Assembly: GCA_042408445.1 (NCBI GenBank) | Contig: JBHORC010000006.1 | Coordinates: 62,001-126,000, forward strand | From: CF-46 sp042408445 | GTDB taxonomy: Bacteria; Chloroflexota; Limnocylindria; Limnocylindrales; CSP1-4 | Length of the DNA stretch: 64,000 nucleotides | Direction of reading: 5' to 3' | Shown: in pieces, positions 32,157 through 41,579 of the stretch | How the letters are laid out: the number at the start of each line of letters is the position of its first letter | Numbering within the stretch: position 1 is the first letter of the stretch | Program-made: the position numbers and the translations under genes | Notes under the pieces: generated by a model | What the model was told of the DNA's origin: nothing | Seen by the model: only the letters and a program-made list of their open reading frames with translations | Databases searched by the model: none

Positions 32157-33157
32157 TCATTCGTAACGCAGGGCCGACACCGGGTCGAGCCGTGCGGCAG
32201 TCCAGGCCGGGATGATCCCGGCCACCATCCCGAGGATCGTGCTGAAGCCGACCGCGAACGCCGCGGTTTGTGCGGTGAGGTCGAAGAGGACGGTGCCGCT
32301 CGATCGGCCGGCGTCGTTGACCAGGACGACGACCGCAGCGCCCAGGCCGAGCCCGATCAGGCCGCCCACCAGCCCGATGACCCCGGCCTCGGCGACGAGC
32401 TCGCGGACGATGCGTCGCCGGGAGCCGCCGATGGCCCGCCGGATGCCGATCTCGCGGGTCCGCTCGGCCACGCTCATGGCCATCGTGTTGATCACCGACA
32501 GGCCGCCCACGATGAGGCTGATGGCGGGTTGGCCAGCTCGTCCGCCTGGAGCGACTCGGCGACGAGTGGGGGCAGGTCGCCCAGGTACAGCGCCTGGGCC
32601 GTCGAGAGCGGGATGAAGCCGTTCGTGTCGGGCGAGCTGAGGGTGGGTTGCAGGGTCCCAAGGACCTCGAAGGACTCGCCTCGGATGTCGACCGTCCCGC
32701 CGGCGACGACGCCGTACTTGCGGGCGATGGTCGACCCCAGGACCACGACGTTGCCGGTGTCCTCGGCGATGAGCTGGCGTCCCGTGGCCAGCTCGGGTGT
32801 GAACGTCTCGAACCCGGCGTCGGCGCCCGGGATGGTCCCGACCAGGAAGTCCGGCGCGCCGAACCCGATAGCGGGATCGCGGTCCCACGGGATCTCGACC
32901 TTGGGCTGGACGGCACCGACGCCGTCGAGGCCGGCGATGATCTCGACGTCGTCGAGGCGCATCGGCGACGAGCCGAAGGCGACGCCGTCGGTGACGACGA
33001 TCTTGTCGGCGAAGTATTCGCTGCCCATGCCGACGAGGCCGTTGATCTGGTTGGCCAGCGAACTGAACACCACGAGGGCCCAGATGCCGATGGTGATGCC
33101 GGTGATGGTCAGGCTCGTGCGGAGCTTGCGGCGCGAGAGCTCTCGGAGGATTCGCAT
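32157..33157 (-). pseudogene. MacB/FtsX-type ABC permease, internal deletion and frameshift
   Basis: The N-terminal part starts with 'MRILRELSRRKLRTSLTITG', continues through the first helix and a periplasmic MacB-like domain, and stays in one frame to 'LVAESLQADELANP' (near 32530). The remaining two or three helices ('ISLIVGGLSVINTMAMSV', 'TREIGIRRAIGGSRRRIV' and 'RLDPVSALRYE' at the end) are in another frame and finish at 32157. In intact homologues roughly 60-70 residues lie between these parts. The gene therefore lost a segment and its frame at about 32528-32532. The flanking DUF4389 and ATPase genes are intact. An assembly or read error is possible. Confidence 0.82.
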
Positions 33158-33159
33158 GA

Positions 33160-33816
33160 CTACTCTGCTTTCAGGCTGAAGGGGGGATAGCGGTCGGTCA
33201 CGAGCAGGAACGCGTAGGCGTTCACGCGCAGGCTCCACCGCCCGACGCCGACCACGTAGTTGAAGAGCGGCTGGGGATAACGCCCGGTCATGAGGATCGC
33301 GAACCAGGCGATCACGATGGCGAGGGCCGCTCCGATGATCAGGACGATCAGCGCGACGTAATGGGGGATCGCCAGGAACCACTTGACCAGTGGAAGCCAG
33401 CGGTTCAGGTCGCGATCGACCTCTGGATACTCGATCTCGAGGTGCACCGATTGCTCCTCGACAGTGGACGGATATCGGTCCGTGAGCAGGGCCACGTAGG
33501 CACCGACGCGGGCGCCGAAGCTGGTCAGCTCCCGTGCGAAGTCGAACCACCAGCGCGGGTAGCGCATGCGGATGACGATCATCAGCGCCGTGGCGAAAGC
33601 CAAGCCAGCGAGCCGTCCACCGCCGGCTCCGACAATTTGCTCACCGGTTGCGGTGACCGTCATGTGGGTCCCGGTCCCCGTGATCACTCCGAGCACGATG
33701 GCAATCGGTATGACCCAGATCAGGCGAAAGAAGGTCGTAACCCGATCAAGGCGTTCGGGGTAGTCAATGGTCAGACGAGCCGCGTACGGCCCCACTGGCA
33801 TCACTGGCGCGGTCAC
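33160..33816 (-). CDS. DUF4389 integral membrane protein
   Basis: The 218-residue protein carries two copies of the DUF4389 unit: 'LTIDYPERLDRVTTFFRLIWVIP' with later 'YVALLTDRYP', and 'LEIEYPEVDRDLNRWLPLVKW' with 'FLLVTDRYPPFS'. Four hydrophobic segments are visible. Its function is unknown; such proteins often accompany lipid or transport genes. The GTG start overlaps the stop of the reductase gene upstream, and the permease remnant begins two bases after its stop, so the four genes form one TetR-controlled operon. Confidence 0.87.
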   Translation of the reverse strand: MTAPVMPVGPYAARLTIDYPERLDRVTTFFRLIWVIPIAIVLGVITGTGTHMTVTATGEQIVGAGGGRLAGLAFATALMIVIRMRYPRWWFDFARELTSFGARVGAYVALLTDRYPSTVEEQSVHLEIEYPEVDRDLNRWLPLVKWFLAIPHYVALIVLIIGAALAIVIAWFAILMTGRYPQPLFNYVVGVGRWSLRVNAYAFLLVTDRYPPFSLKAE

Positions 33817-34841
33817 GACGCCACACTCGCCGGCGTCAGCGCGGTCAGCGCGCCGCGGTCGCCGATGCTGATGATGACCTTGCCCCGGGCACGTCCGAGT
33901 TCCAGGTAGCGGATCGCCTCGGCTGCTTCGTCGAGGCGGTAGGTCCGGTCGATGACCGGCACGATCTTTCCGTCGTCTGTCAGCTGCGCAAGGACGAGCA
34001 GGTCGGCACTGCTCGGAGCGGTCGTGAACGAGACGATCCTGTGGCTCGTGAACCGCGTCAGCACCGCGGCAGCCAGGATGTGACCGATCGGCCCCACCCA
34101 GCGGTTGGTACCGACGTATGACAGCACCAGCGTGCCGGTCGCGGTCAGCGCGCGTCGTCGAGCCGACAGTGAGCGGTTGCCCACAAGGTCCAGGATGACG
34201 TCATACCGACTGGCTGACTCCGTGAAGTCCTCGGTGGTGTAGTCGATGACGTGGTCGGCGCCGATTGATCGAACCATCTCGACGTTCGGGCCGCTGGTCA
34301 CCGCGGTCACCTCGGCGCCCAGGACCTTGGCGATCTGCACCGCATAGGTGCCGACGCCGCCCGAGGCCCCATTGATCAGAACCCGCTGCCCGGGCTGGAC
34401 CTGTCCGGCATCGCGAAGCCCCTGGAGTGCGGTGAGCGCGGCGAGCGGCATCGCGGCGGCCTGTTGGAAGCTGAGGCTCGACGGCTTGGCCGCCAGGGCG
34501 GTGTCCGGCGCCGCGACGTACTCCGCGATCGCGCCGGGGACGCTCCCGTACACCTCGTCGCCGGGGCGGAAGGCGGTCACCAAACTGCCTACCGCCGCCA
34601 CACGACCGGCGAGGTCCGTGCCCGCGACGGCGAACTGGGGTCGACGCGGGCCAAAGCCGAGTCCGGAGCCCGCGGCGCGCATCAGATAGGGGCGGCCGCG
34701 CAGGATGAGCCGGTCGGCGGTGTTGACCGACGCGGCATGCACGCGCACCAGCACGTCGTGGTCGCCGATCGCGGGCTGGTCGATGTCGCGCAGCTGCAGG
34801 TCATCGGGTGAGCCGTAGGTTGGTTGAACGATTGCCTTCAT
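33813..34841 (-). CDS. NAD(P)-dependent alcohol dehydrogenase / quinone reductase-like (MDR)
   Basis: Medium-chain dehydrogenase/reductase of the zinc-free quinone-oxidoreductase branch, 342 residues. 'GTDLAGRVAAVGS' and 'PGDEVYG' are in the N-terminal domain and 'VLINGASGGVGTYAVQIAKVLG' is the cofactor loop. Cys/His zinc ligands of classical alcohol dehydrogenases are absent. GGAG lies six bases before the ATG. It is first in an operon with DUF4389 and ABC genes and divergent from a TetR regulator, so it is probably induced by a toxic or reactive compound. Confidence 0.92.
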   Translation of the reverse strand: MKAIVQPTYGSPDDLQLRDIDQPAIGDHDVLVRVHAASVNTADRLILRGRPYLMRAAGSGLGFGPRRPQFAVAGTDLAGRVAAVGSLVTAFRPGDEVYGSVPGAIAEYVAAPDTALAAKPSSLSFQQAAAMPLAALTALQGLRDAGQVQPGQRVLINGASGGVGTYAVQIAKVLGAEVTAVTSGPNVEMVRSIGADHVIDYTTEDFTESASRYDVILDLVGNRSLSARRRALTATGTLVLSYVGTNRWVGPIGHILAAAVLTRFTSHRIVSFTTAPSSADLLVLAQLTDDGKIVPVIDRTYRLDEAAEAIRYLELGRARGKVIISIGDRGALTALTPASVAS

Positions 34842-34856
34842 GGTGGTCTCCTGCTA

Positions 34857-34907
34857 ATGTACGGCGTACATCGTCAATACGGCGTACATTAGATGTACGG
34901 CGTACAT
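34857..34907. promoter_or_regulatory. Three TetR operators with 18-bp phasing
   Basis: ATGTACGGCGTACAT occurs perfectly at 34857-34871 and 34893-34907. A third copy centred at 34882 keeps the 9-bp core TACGGCGTA and the whole right half. The centres (34864, 34882, 34900) are exactly 18 bp apart. The array fills the space between the divergent reductase and TetR starts. Confidence 0.85.
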
Positions 34908-34938
34908 ACGTCAAGCCCGGGTGCCGGGAGGGATCCAG

Positions 34939-35640
34939 ATGTCTGTGAAGGAACGATCGAGGACCAGACGACGAGTCCCACTCAGCCGGCAGCGAGTGCT
35001 CCGAACGGCCATCAAGCTCGCTGATGAAGGCGGAATCGAGTCGCTCAGCATGCGGAACGTCGCCCAGGAGCTGGGGGTATACCCCATGGCGCTCTACAAC
35101 CACTTCGCGAACAAGGACGATCTGCTCGACGCGATGGTCGACGTGATGTACGAGGAGATCGACGTCACCGCCGGAGGGTCAGACTGGAAAGGGGCGATGC
35201 GTCAGCAAGCCAGCTCGATCCGCGAAGTGCTCGCGCGTCACCGCTGGGCGCTGGGGGTGATCCAGTCCCGCGTCCATCCAGGCCCGGGCAACATGCGATA
35301 CCACGACATGGTGATACGGGCGTTGCGGCAGGCTGGCTTCTCCGTCGCGATGGCCGTTCACGCCTTCACCCTGCTCGACAGCTTCATCTTCGGCTTCGCG
35401 CTGCAAGAGCAGACCCTGCCCTTCGAAAGCACGGACCAGGTCGACAAGTTGGCGATCGAGATCCTCAGCCAGTTCCCCGCTGACGACTATCCCTACCTCG
35501 CCGAGTCCGTTGCCGAGCACGTGGGCAAGGCCGGCTACGACTTCGCCAGCGAGTTCGACTTCGGTCTCGATCTGATCCTCGCCGGTCTGGACAGCCTCCG
35601 GGCGTCGCCCGACCGTGCCGATCCCATCGGCACGGCCTGA
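34939..35640 (+). CDS. TetR family regulator
   Basis: The 233-residue repressor has an N-terminal helix-turn-helix ('SMRNVAQELGVYPMALYNHF', about 41-60) and a TetR_C-type ligand domain ('AVHAFTLLDSFIFGFALQEQ', 'YDFASEFDFGLDLILAGLD'). GGGAGGG lies six bases before the ATG at 34939, which is preferred to the GTG at 34921. The three palindromes between it and the divergent reductase are the obvious sites, so it should repress both itself and the reductase-DUF4389-ABC operon. The inducer is unknown. Confidence 0.94.
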   Translation: MSVKERSRTRRRVPLSRQRVLRTAIKLADEGGIESLSMRNVAQELGVYPMALYNHFANKDDLLDAMVDVMYEEIDVTAGGSDWKGAMRQQASSIREVLARHRWALGVIQSRVHPGPGNMRYHDMVIRALRQAGFSVAMAVHAFTLLDSFIFGFALQEQTLPFESTDQVDKLAIEILSQFPADDYPYLAESVAEHVGKAGYDFASEFDFGLDLILAGLDSLRASPDRADPIGTA

Positions 35641-35731
35641 CTGCGGCGCGAGAGTGGTTGGCGCACGTCCGGCTTGAGCGAGCGATGGGCACTCGGGGTC
35701 GCGTGCGGGGGCTCAGCCTGCATTCAAGAGA

Positions 35732-35980
35732 TCACGCTGACTTCAGGCTAGGGACGACGAGCCAACCAAGGGCGCGACCCGAATGGATCAGCTGCTCGGT
35801 CGTCAGGCTCGACCGCGCTCGTCGGTCGGCGAGGTGCGGCTTGACGGTGCTGGCCCTGATACCGACGAGTTCGGCCGCGTCGTGGACCGACCCGCCGGCG
35901 GCGACGTAGGCGGCAAGCACGTCCATCTGGCGCCGCGTCGCCTGCGGCGGAAGCACCCCGCGCTGGTACCCGTCCCTCAT
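35732..35980 (-). CDS. Small helix-turn-helix protein
   Basis: The 82-residue protein contains 'PPQATRRQMDVLAAYVAAGGSVHDAAELVGIRASTVKPHLAD', a LuxR/sigma-70-like helix-turn-helix built around a 'TRRQ..VL..Y...G' start. This resembles phage or genome-scattered DNA-binding proteins of unknown role. The frame extends upstream to 36070, but the ATG at 35980 gives the cleaner N-terminus. There is no obvious partner gene. It could be a truncated regulator. Confidence 0.55.
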   Translation of the reverse strand: MRDGYQRGVLPPQATRRQMDVLAAYVAAGGSVHDAAELVGIRASTVKPHLADRRARSSLTTEQLIHSGRALGWLVVPSLKSA

Positions 35981-36155
35981 CGCAGCCGCCTGGCAGCGGC
36001 CAGCCACTCGTCGCGCCCCTCGATCGGGATCTCGTAGGTCGCTAACGCGCGCCCGACACCTGTTGGACACGCCATTCTTCCCCGCCGCCGGGTGTTCACA
36101 TCCGCGGAGGCAATCGACGCGTCGCGCCGTTCACGGACGAGCCCGGGAAGGTGGT

Positions 36156-37301
36156 TCAGGGATTCGGCCGGAGGCGCGGATGCGTGCCGTAAAGCCAGAC
36201 CTCACCCGTGGCCGAGCGGAGCCCGGTCCCGTCCGCGTTGATGAGAGCCATTGTTGGGTTGCCAATCCCCGGGCCATCGACCTTGGTGAACAGGATCTGG
36301 GTGCCATCGGGCGTCCAGGTCTCCTCGACGGCGCGACTCTGGCCCTTGGTGAAGTGCGTCAGAGCGGTGACTCCGGATCCATCCGGCCGGATCGTGTAGA
36401 GGTTCGATGGTCCGTCCGGTTCGTCGTCGCGGCCGGTCCATGGTCGGGTCGAGAAGACGATGAGGTCACCGCTCGAACGCCAGTCCGGGTAGTCGGCCCA
36501 CAGGCTCCAGTCCGTGAGGAGCCGCGGTGCAGCTGAACCGCCACTCAAGTCGACGACCGCGATTGCCGATGCGGTCAGGACGGAAGCTGCGGTGGTGTCG
36601 GACCAGCGGTCGATCTCGACCACCAGGGAGTTGCCGTCGGGGGACCAACGGGGCTCGAGGAAGTACTCCGCTCCCCTCGTTGTTGATAACACCCGTGTGG
36701 ATCCACTCGCGACGTCGAGGGCCATGAGGCGGGAGCCGTCCACGCTGCCAGCATCGCCGAGGTCGAACGTCGTGAACGCCAGCGTGTGACCGTCGGGCGA
36801 CCAAGCGGGCCAGTTGTCCTCGGCGCAGGGCAGGACGCAGTCGAGCACTTTGACCGCATCGGAACGTCCGATGTCGGCCACGAACAGGTCGTCGGTCCAC
36901 ATGTCCTTGTTCGCACCGCCTTCTTCCGCCGAGAAGGCCAGGCGCGTGCCATCGGGCGACCAGTCAGGATGGATCTGCCATCCACCGGGCGCCACCTGGA
37001 CATCAGGCGAGGCCCAATGGTCGTCGACTCCATTTGGGCGCACCAAGCGGTTGCCCGCACCATTCGCGACTGGGCCCTCGTACACGATCCACGGCTCGCC
37101 CGCGAGGATCGCGACGGGCGTCGCGCTTGACTGGGGCGTCGGCGAGACTGAGGCCGTGGCCGCGGGCATCGAGGCGGGCGGCGGCGTCGCACTGCTGGCG
37201 TCCGTGGCCTGGCTTGGGCTCGTCAACCCGGAACATGCTGAGATCAGGACCACTACGAGGGGGACGACGATCGACTTGCTGGGCGGTCGGATCAGGTTCA
37301 C
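36156..37301 (-). CDS. TolB-like beta-propeller lipoprotein
   Basis: The 381-residue protein starts with a signal peptide and lipobox ('VVVLISACSG') followed by a Ser/Pro/Thr linker to about residue 65. Propeller blades follow with repeated 'WSPDG' (also 'WTPDG') and 'LAFS', 'LAFTTFD', 'IVFSTRP' and 'ILFTKVD' strands, the PD40/TolB pattern. It is anchored to the outer face of the membrane and probably binds other surface components; no enzyme motif is present. It lies downstream of the sigma/anti-sigma pair, separated by 155 bases. The GTG at 37301 is the only start before the signal peptide. Confidence 0.85.
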   Translation of the reverse strand: MNLIRPPSKSIVVPLVVVLISACSGLTSPSQATDASSATPPPASMPAATASVSPTPQSSATPVAILAGEPWIVYEGPVANGAGNRLVRPNGVDDHWASPDVQVAPGGWQIHPDWSPDGTRLAFSAEEGGANKDMWTDDLFVADIGRSDAVKVLDCVLPCAEDNWPAWSPDGHTLAFTTFDLGDAGSVDGSRLMALDVASGSTRVLSTTRGAEYFLEPRWSPDGNSLVVEIDRWSDTTAASVLTASAIAVVDLSGGSAAPRLLTDWSLWADYPDWRSSGDLIVFSTRPWTGRDDEPDGPSNLYTIRPDGSGVTALTHFTKGQSRAVEETWTPDGTQILFTKVDGPGIGNPTMALINADGTGLRSATGEVWLYGTHPRLRPNP

Positions 37302-37456
37302 TGGAAGATCTCAACCGTCGATTCGGCGTTTCTGTCGAATCCGCCGAGGAGCGGGCCGCGGGCGTCGGTCATCGAGACTCCATCGTCGAGCAGCGTCGCG
37401 GCCAGGAACGGAGGTGACGGGGCGTGCAACTGGGTCACCACTGCGGTACCGACTGA

Positions 37457-38278
37457 CTACGTCGTCTTGAACGAGGCGGTCAGGACGTCGACCATCGACG
37501 GCGCGCCGGAGATCACGTAGGCCTCGTCGCCAACCACGAACCCGTAGTCGTCGTAGTTCCCTGCTGGGTCCTGCCCAGACTCGCACCGAAACCTGAAGTA
37601 CCACGCCGCGACGCCATCCACGGTCGCGGTCGACCACGCACTCCGCGAGCCGAAGCAGCGACCGCCGGCATCGGCACCTTCTCTGGCCTTCCAGTTTTCG
37701 AGCCACGCCGCCGCAGTCACGCCGGATTCGAGGACTTGGCCCCTGATTGACGCAGCAGGCGCATCCGACTGCGGTCCAGCTCGGAAGATGTCGGTCTCAG
37801 TCGCGTCCGTGTCGAGCGTGGAGTTGCCGCGCCACGGCGACGTCGCGAATGTGACAACCCACGAGGAAGGCACCTGGACCGAGTAGCGGTACAGCGTCGA
37901 CGCGACGGCGTTCGCTTCGGGTGATGGCGTCGATACGGGCGAGGACGGCGCTGACGTCGACCTGGGGACGGATCGTCCTCCGACGTAGAGCCAAACGCCA
38001 CCTACCCCTACGGCGAGAAGGATCGTGACAGCCGCGGCCCCGAGCGAACTGACGCGGCTCAAGCCCCAAGCCTGTCGCGTGATCCCTCGCCGTGGCCGAA
38101 ACTGCGAGGCGCCCTCGACGAGCCAGGAGCTCCCGATCCAGGCCACACGGCGCGGGCGCGGGCGGACGTTCCGGGTCGACTCGATCGCACGAGCAAGAGG
38201 CTCGCGCGGGGGCGACGTCGTGGCGTCGGCGTCGAACCACCCGCGCAGGGTCCGGTCGAGGTCGTTCTGCGCAGTCAT
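37457..38278 (-). CDS. Probable membrane anti-sigma factor
   Basis: The 273-residue protein has a short cytoplasmic part ('LDRTLRGWFDADATTSPP', then an Arg-rich stretch), one transmembrane helix at about 95-115 ('AAAVTILLAVGVGGVWLYVG'), a Ser/Pro linker and an extracytoplasmic domain with two or three Cys. It overlaps the ECF sigma factor gene as ATGA, the usual arrangement of a sigma/anti-sigma pair. No zinc-binding HxxxCxxC is seen, so it is not a classical ZAS protein. The sensor signal is unknown. The assignment rests on topology and position. Confidence 0.7.
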   Translation of the reverse strand: MTAQNDLDRTLRGWFDADATTSPPREPLARAIESTRNVRPRPRRVAWIGSSWLVEGASQFRPRRGITRQAWGLSRVSSLGAAAVTILLAVGVGGVWLYVGGRSVPRSTSAPSSPVSTPSPEANAVASTLYRYSVQVPSSWVVTFATSPWRGNSTLDTDATETDIFRAGPQSDAPAASIRGQVLESGVTAAAWLENWKAREGADAGGRCFGSRSAWSTATVDGVAAWYFRFRCESGQDPAGNYDDYGFVVGDEAYVISGAPSMVDVLTASFKTT

Positions 38279-38835
38279 GCGATGGACTCCTGGCCGATTC
38301 CGGCCACGCGGGCGTCGGCCTCGAGGGCGGCGCGCAGCGAGAGGTGGGCGCGATTGAGCCGGGACTTGTACGTCCCGATCGGGACATCCAGGACGGTCGC
38401 CGCCTCGGCGTCGGGCAGCCCCAGATAGTGATGGACGACGAGCACTGCTCGATGCTCGACGGAGAGGTGCTGAAAGCCCCGTTCCAGCTGGTCCCGATCG
38501 GCAAGGGCGCCCGTCGAGTCGTCGATCCCCGGTCCATTGATCGTGTTGATCTGGATCTGCATCGGCCGGCGCCTCGCCCGTCGCAGCTCCTGATAGCAGG
38601 CCCGCACGACGAGCCGGTTGAGCCAGGCGTCGAAGCGGTCCGGGTCGCGGACGGCCCGGATGTGCAGCCATGCCGACGTCAGCGCCTCCTGGACGGCGTC
38701 CGACGCAAGGTCCTCGCGGCGAAGGATCAGCTGAGCAGTGCGATGGAGACGTCCGTACGCGTCGGTGGCCAGCGACGCGAAGGCGTCGTGGTCACCGGTG
38801 CTCGCGCGGAGGACGAGGTCTCGCAGCATCGACAT
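38275..38835 (-). CDS. ECF sigma factor
   Basis: The 186-residue RNA polymerase sigma factor has region 2 ('DAVQEALTSAWLHIRAVRDP', about 46-66) and region 4 ('HRAVLVVHHYLGLPDAEAATVLDVPIGTYKSRLNRAHLSL'). Like other ECF factors it lacks regions 1 and 3. It should direct RNA polymerase to a small stress or envelope regulon and be held by the overlapping anti-sigma protein. A second in-frame ATG two codons later is also possible. Confidence 0.93.
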   Translation of the reverse strand: MSMLRDLVLRASTGDHDAFASLATDAYGRLHRTAQLILRREDLASDAVQEALTSAWLHIRAVRDPDRFDAWLNRLVVRACYQELRRARRRPMQIQINTINGPGIDDSTGALADRDQLERGFQHLSVEHRAVLVVHHYLGLPDAEAATVLDVPIGTYKSRLNRAHLSLRAALEADARVAGIGQESIA

Positions 38836-39117
38836 TCCTGCTTGTCGTGGCCTCGGTGGCCGCTGTCGACACTATGAGGCGAGAGCCGATCGCATCGTTC
38901 CATCCTGGTCGGCAGTCCGGCTCTGCTCCAGGGTCAGCACTCACGTGGCGAGCGCGACACGACCGGAGCCATGGCCGCGATGCGCGCGACCGCGTCCGGC
39001 AGAGGAGATTTCCTTCGAGTCCGCTAGTCGTCTGTGCAGGCCAGACACCTGACTGGCTTGCGATCACAACCGGAGGCAGCCCGAGCGCGAACTTCGTACT
39101 CCGCCCGCCTCACCTGT

Positions 39118-39594
39118 TCAGCTCGCGGGCAGGGCCGCTTTCAGCGCCTCGACGGCTAACGTGAGTTGCGTGCCCGCCGGCCCGCTCAGCCTCGACGCGA
39201 AGCCCTGGACCTTTGTGCTCAGGTTCTCGACCGCGGTCCTGGCGGCCGATACGTCGCCGGTCGTCAGCGCGGTTCGCACGCCGGCCGACAGCTGCGTCAG
39301 AGACGCGGCGTCGTCGGAGCTCAGCCCGGTCGTCGAGGTGTTCGCGGTGATCGCGGCGTCGACCTGGTCGAGCGCCGTCATCGCCGCCTTCGTGCCGGCA
39401 CTCGCGGCGGCTGAAGCGTCGATGCTCGGGACCGTGACACTCGGCAGCGCCGACGCGGCTGGAGAGCCGCAACCGCCGAGGACAAGGGCCAGCGCGAGGC
39501 CGAATCCTCCGGTTGCCGCGGTGATCCGGCGAACGACCTGGGTCTTGACGTGGCCGGTCGCGCTGGGCGACGCGGCGAAGTTCTGGGTCTTCAT
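39118..39594 (-). CDS. Small hypothetical lipoprotein
   Basis: After a basic N-terminus, 'FGLALALVLGGCGS' forms a lipoprotein signal, followed by a Ser/Ala-rich segment and an all-helical, Ala/Thr-rich domain ('AAMTALDQVDAAITANTST', 'AARTAVENLSTKVQGFAS'). No family was recognised. The start is uncertain: ATG at 39594 is used, but an ATG at 39630 is in frame. It is a monocistronic gene downstream of the MFS gene start region and read in the same direction. Confidence 0.6.
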   Translation of the reverse strand: MKTQNFAASPSATGHVKTQVVRRITAATGGFGLALALVLGGCGSPAASALPSVTVPSIDASAAASAGTKAAMTALDQVDAAITANTSTTGLSSDDAASLTQLSAGVRTALTTGDVSAARTAVENLSTKVQGFASRLSGPAGTQLTLAVEALKAALPAS

Positions 39595-39717
39595 CGCCAG
39601 ACGGTGCGCGAACGAGGGTGACAGGAGCATCCCCGCAGGGCCGGTGATCTCGCAAAATCGCTCTCGGTCTGTTCCGGCCGAGGCGGCGAGCTTGGTCCGC
39701 CCGGTCCTCGCCGAGGC

Positions 39718-41454
39718 TCAGCCGCGGGAGCCGGGCGCGCCCGGGTAGAGCCCGAGCAAGCGGCCGCGCAGATCCCCGCTCGCGCCGACGAGCTCCAGGA
39801 AGTCCTCGCCACCCATCACGAGAAGGGTCCCCGGGGCGTCGGCGCTGACCGTCGCGGTCCGTGCGCTGCGATGCAGCAGGCCCAGCTCACCGAAGACCTC
39901 ATCCGGACCGAGCTGGCGGAGCGCGACCTCCTCTCCGGCGTCGGTGAACTGCGAGACCGTGAATGAGCCGTCGACGATGATGTAGAAGCGGTCCGCCGGC
40001 TCGCCCTGTCGCACGATCGTCTGGCCTGCCGTGACGTGGACGGCCTCGACGTGGTCGAGCACGGCCTCCAGGCGGGATGCACGGACACCCGCGAACAGCG
40101 GCAGCTTCGCGACGCGAAGGAGCGTCGCCTCGTACGGGCTGACGGGTCGGCTCGTCGCGGAGCCCAGCAGGACGGTCCCGATGACGCTCGCGACGACGAC
40201 CGCGGCACCCGCGCCGCCCAGCGCCACCTCGGCGCCGAACGCAACGACGACGATCGGAAGCACGAACGCGCCCGTCGCTCCGGAGACGGTGTTGAGGGTC
40301 ATCAGGAGGCCGAGCGCGCGCCCGCGGAGCTCGTCGGGGACGAGCCGCTGGAACACGGTCGTCAGGACGACATCGAGCAGGATCGATCCGGCGGCCGAGA
40401 TGCCGATCGCGACGAGTGCGACGGCGAGGATCGGGATGCCGCCGAGCGCCGCCACGCCTGCGCCCGTGAGGACCGCGCCGATCACGAGCGGCCCGGCAAG
40501 GTGGCGACGGAGGACGAGCACGCCGGAGACCAGCGCCCCGGCGAGACCGCCGACGCCGATCGCCGCGTTCAGGTAGCCGTTGGCCTCCTCGCCGGCCTTC
40601 AGGACCGTCACCGCGAGGATGATCGTGAGCGCCTGGATCCCGCCATCGAGGAAGCCGACGAGCACCTGGATGAGGGCGAGGCCGGAGATCGGCCGGAGCG
40701 GGACGCGCGGCGCGGCTGCAGAGACCCCTGTCGTCGCCGTCGAGGAGGGCGTCGTCGTCGACGTCGACTGCCCGGCATCGATGGACCCCGATGCCTGGCC
40801 CGCGTCGTCGGTCGCAGCGATCGGGTCGGCGTCCTCCGGGCCTCCTGGCGGCCTGGCTCGCGCGATCGACGGCGGGAGCGTCCACAGGACCCCGGCGATC
40901 ACGATGAATGTCGCGGCGTTCAGGACGAACGCGAGCACGACTCCGCCGGTCGCGATCAGGATTCCGCCGATCGCCGGCCCCACGATGAAGCTGAGGTTGC
41001 CCAGGCTCGCCCAGGCGGAGTTCGCCGGACCGAGCTGGCGTTCGTCGGTCGCGAGGCTGGGGATGTACGCGCCGATCGCCGGGTAGAAGAACGTCGACCC
41101 GCCGGCTGCGACCATCGCCAAGGCGACGATGAGCAGAACCGGGCCGTTGGTCGCGACGAGGATCGCCATCACGACCATCACCGATCCGCGAACGAGATCT
41201 GACGCGAGGAGGACGAGCCGTCGGTCGAACCGGTCTGCCGCGAGGCCTGCGGGGATGGAGAGCAGGATGTACGGAACCATCCGGACCGCGCCGAACGCAC
41301 CGACGGCCGCGGCGTCGTTCGTCTCCCGATAGATCACGACGAAGATCGCGACGATGTAGAGCCAGTCGCCGATCCCGCTGACGAACTCGCCGAGCAGGAG
41401 CTTCGTCAGTGGCCGGTTGGCGAGCAGCCCGCGATAGACGCGGAGAGCCTCCAC
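39718..41454 (-). CDS. MFS transporter fused to a cyclic-nucleotide-binding domain
   Basis: The 578-residue protein has a 12-helix major-facilitator body ('GEFVSGIGDWLYIVAIFVVI' and 'RMVPYILLSIPAGLAADRFDR', the MFS_3 type) interrupted by a Ser/Thr-rich cytoplasmic loop at about 205-250. From about residue 452 follows a CRP-type cyclic-nucleotide-binding domain. Its phosphate cassette 'FGELGLLHRSARTATV' keeps the Glu and Arg that contact cAMP or cGMP. Ligand binding would regulate transport directly. A class III nucleotide cyclase lies less than 1 kb away. The substrate is unknown. Confidence 0.9.
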   Translation of the reverse strand: MEALRVYRGLLANRPLTKLLLGEFVSGIGDWLYIVAIFVVIYRETNDAAAVGAFGAVRMVPYILLSIPAGLAADRFDRRLVLLASDLVRGSVMVVMAILVATNGPVLLIVALAMVAAGGSTFFYPAIGAYIPSLATDERQLGPANSAWASLGNLSFIVGPAIGGILIATGGVVLAFVLNAATFIVIAGVLWTLPPSIARARPPGGPEDADPIAATDDAGQASGSIDAGQSTSTTTPSSTATTGVSAAAPRVPLRPISGLALIQVLVGFLDGGIQALTIILAVTVLKAGEEANGYLNAAIGVGGLAGALVSGVLVLRRHLAGPLVIGAVLTGAGVAALGGIPILAVALVAIGISAAGSILLDVVLTTVFQRLVPDELRGRALGLLMTLNTVSGATGAFVLPIVVVAFGAEVALGGAGAAVVVASVIGTVLLGSATSRPVSPYEATLLRVAKLPLFAGVRASRLEAVLDHVEAVHVTAGQTIVRQGEPADRFYIIVDGSFTVSQFTDAGEEVALRQLGPDEVFGELGLLHRSARTATVSADAPGTLLVMGGEDFLELVGASGDLRGRLLGLYPGAPGSRG

Positions 41455-41579
41455 GGGACCCCTCGGTGGCGGCGATGTCGATCCTTCGCGCGTCCCTCGC
41501 CCGCGCGGCGCTCATCCTAACGGCGGCGCGCGGCGTCGGAGCGACGGTCGTGTGACGACCCGGCGCGGCCCCGACTGGT

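Noticed and set aside
36063..36536. Plus-strand frame of 157 codons
   Set aside because: It overlaps the TolB-like lipoprotein gene, whose WSPDG repeats are on the minus strand.
38670..39164. Plus-strand frame of 164 codons spanning the gap after the sigma gene
   Set aside because: It runs antisense through the sigma factor N-terminus and has no protein-like pattern; the gap 38836-39117 shows no gene.
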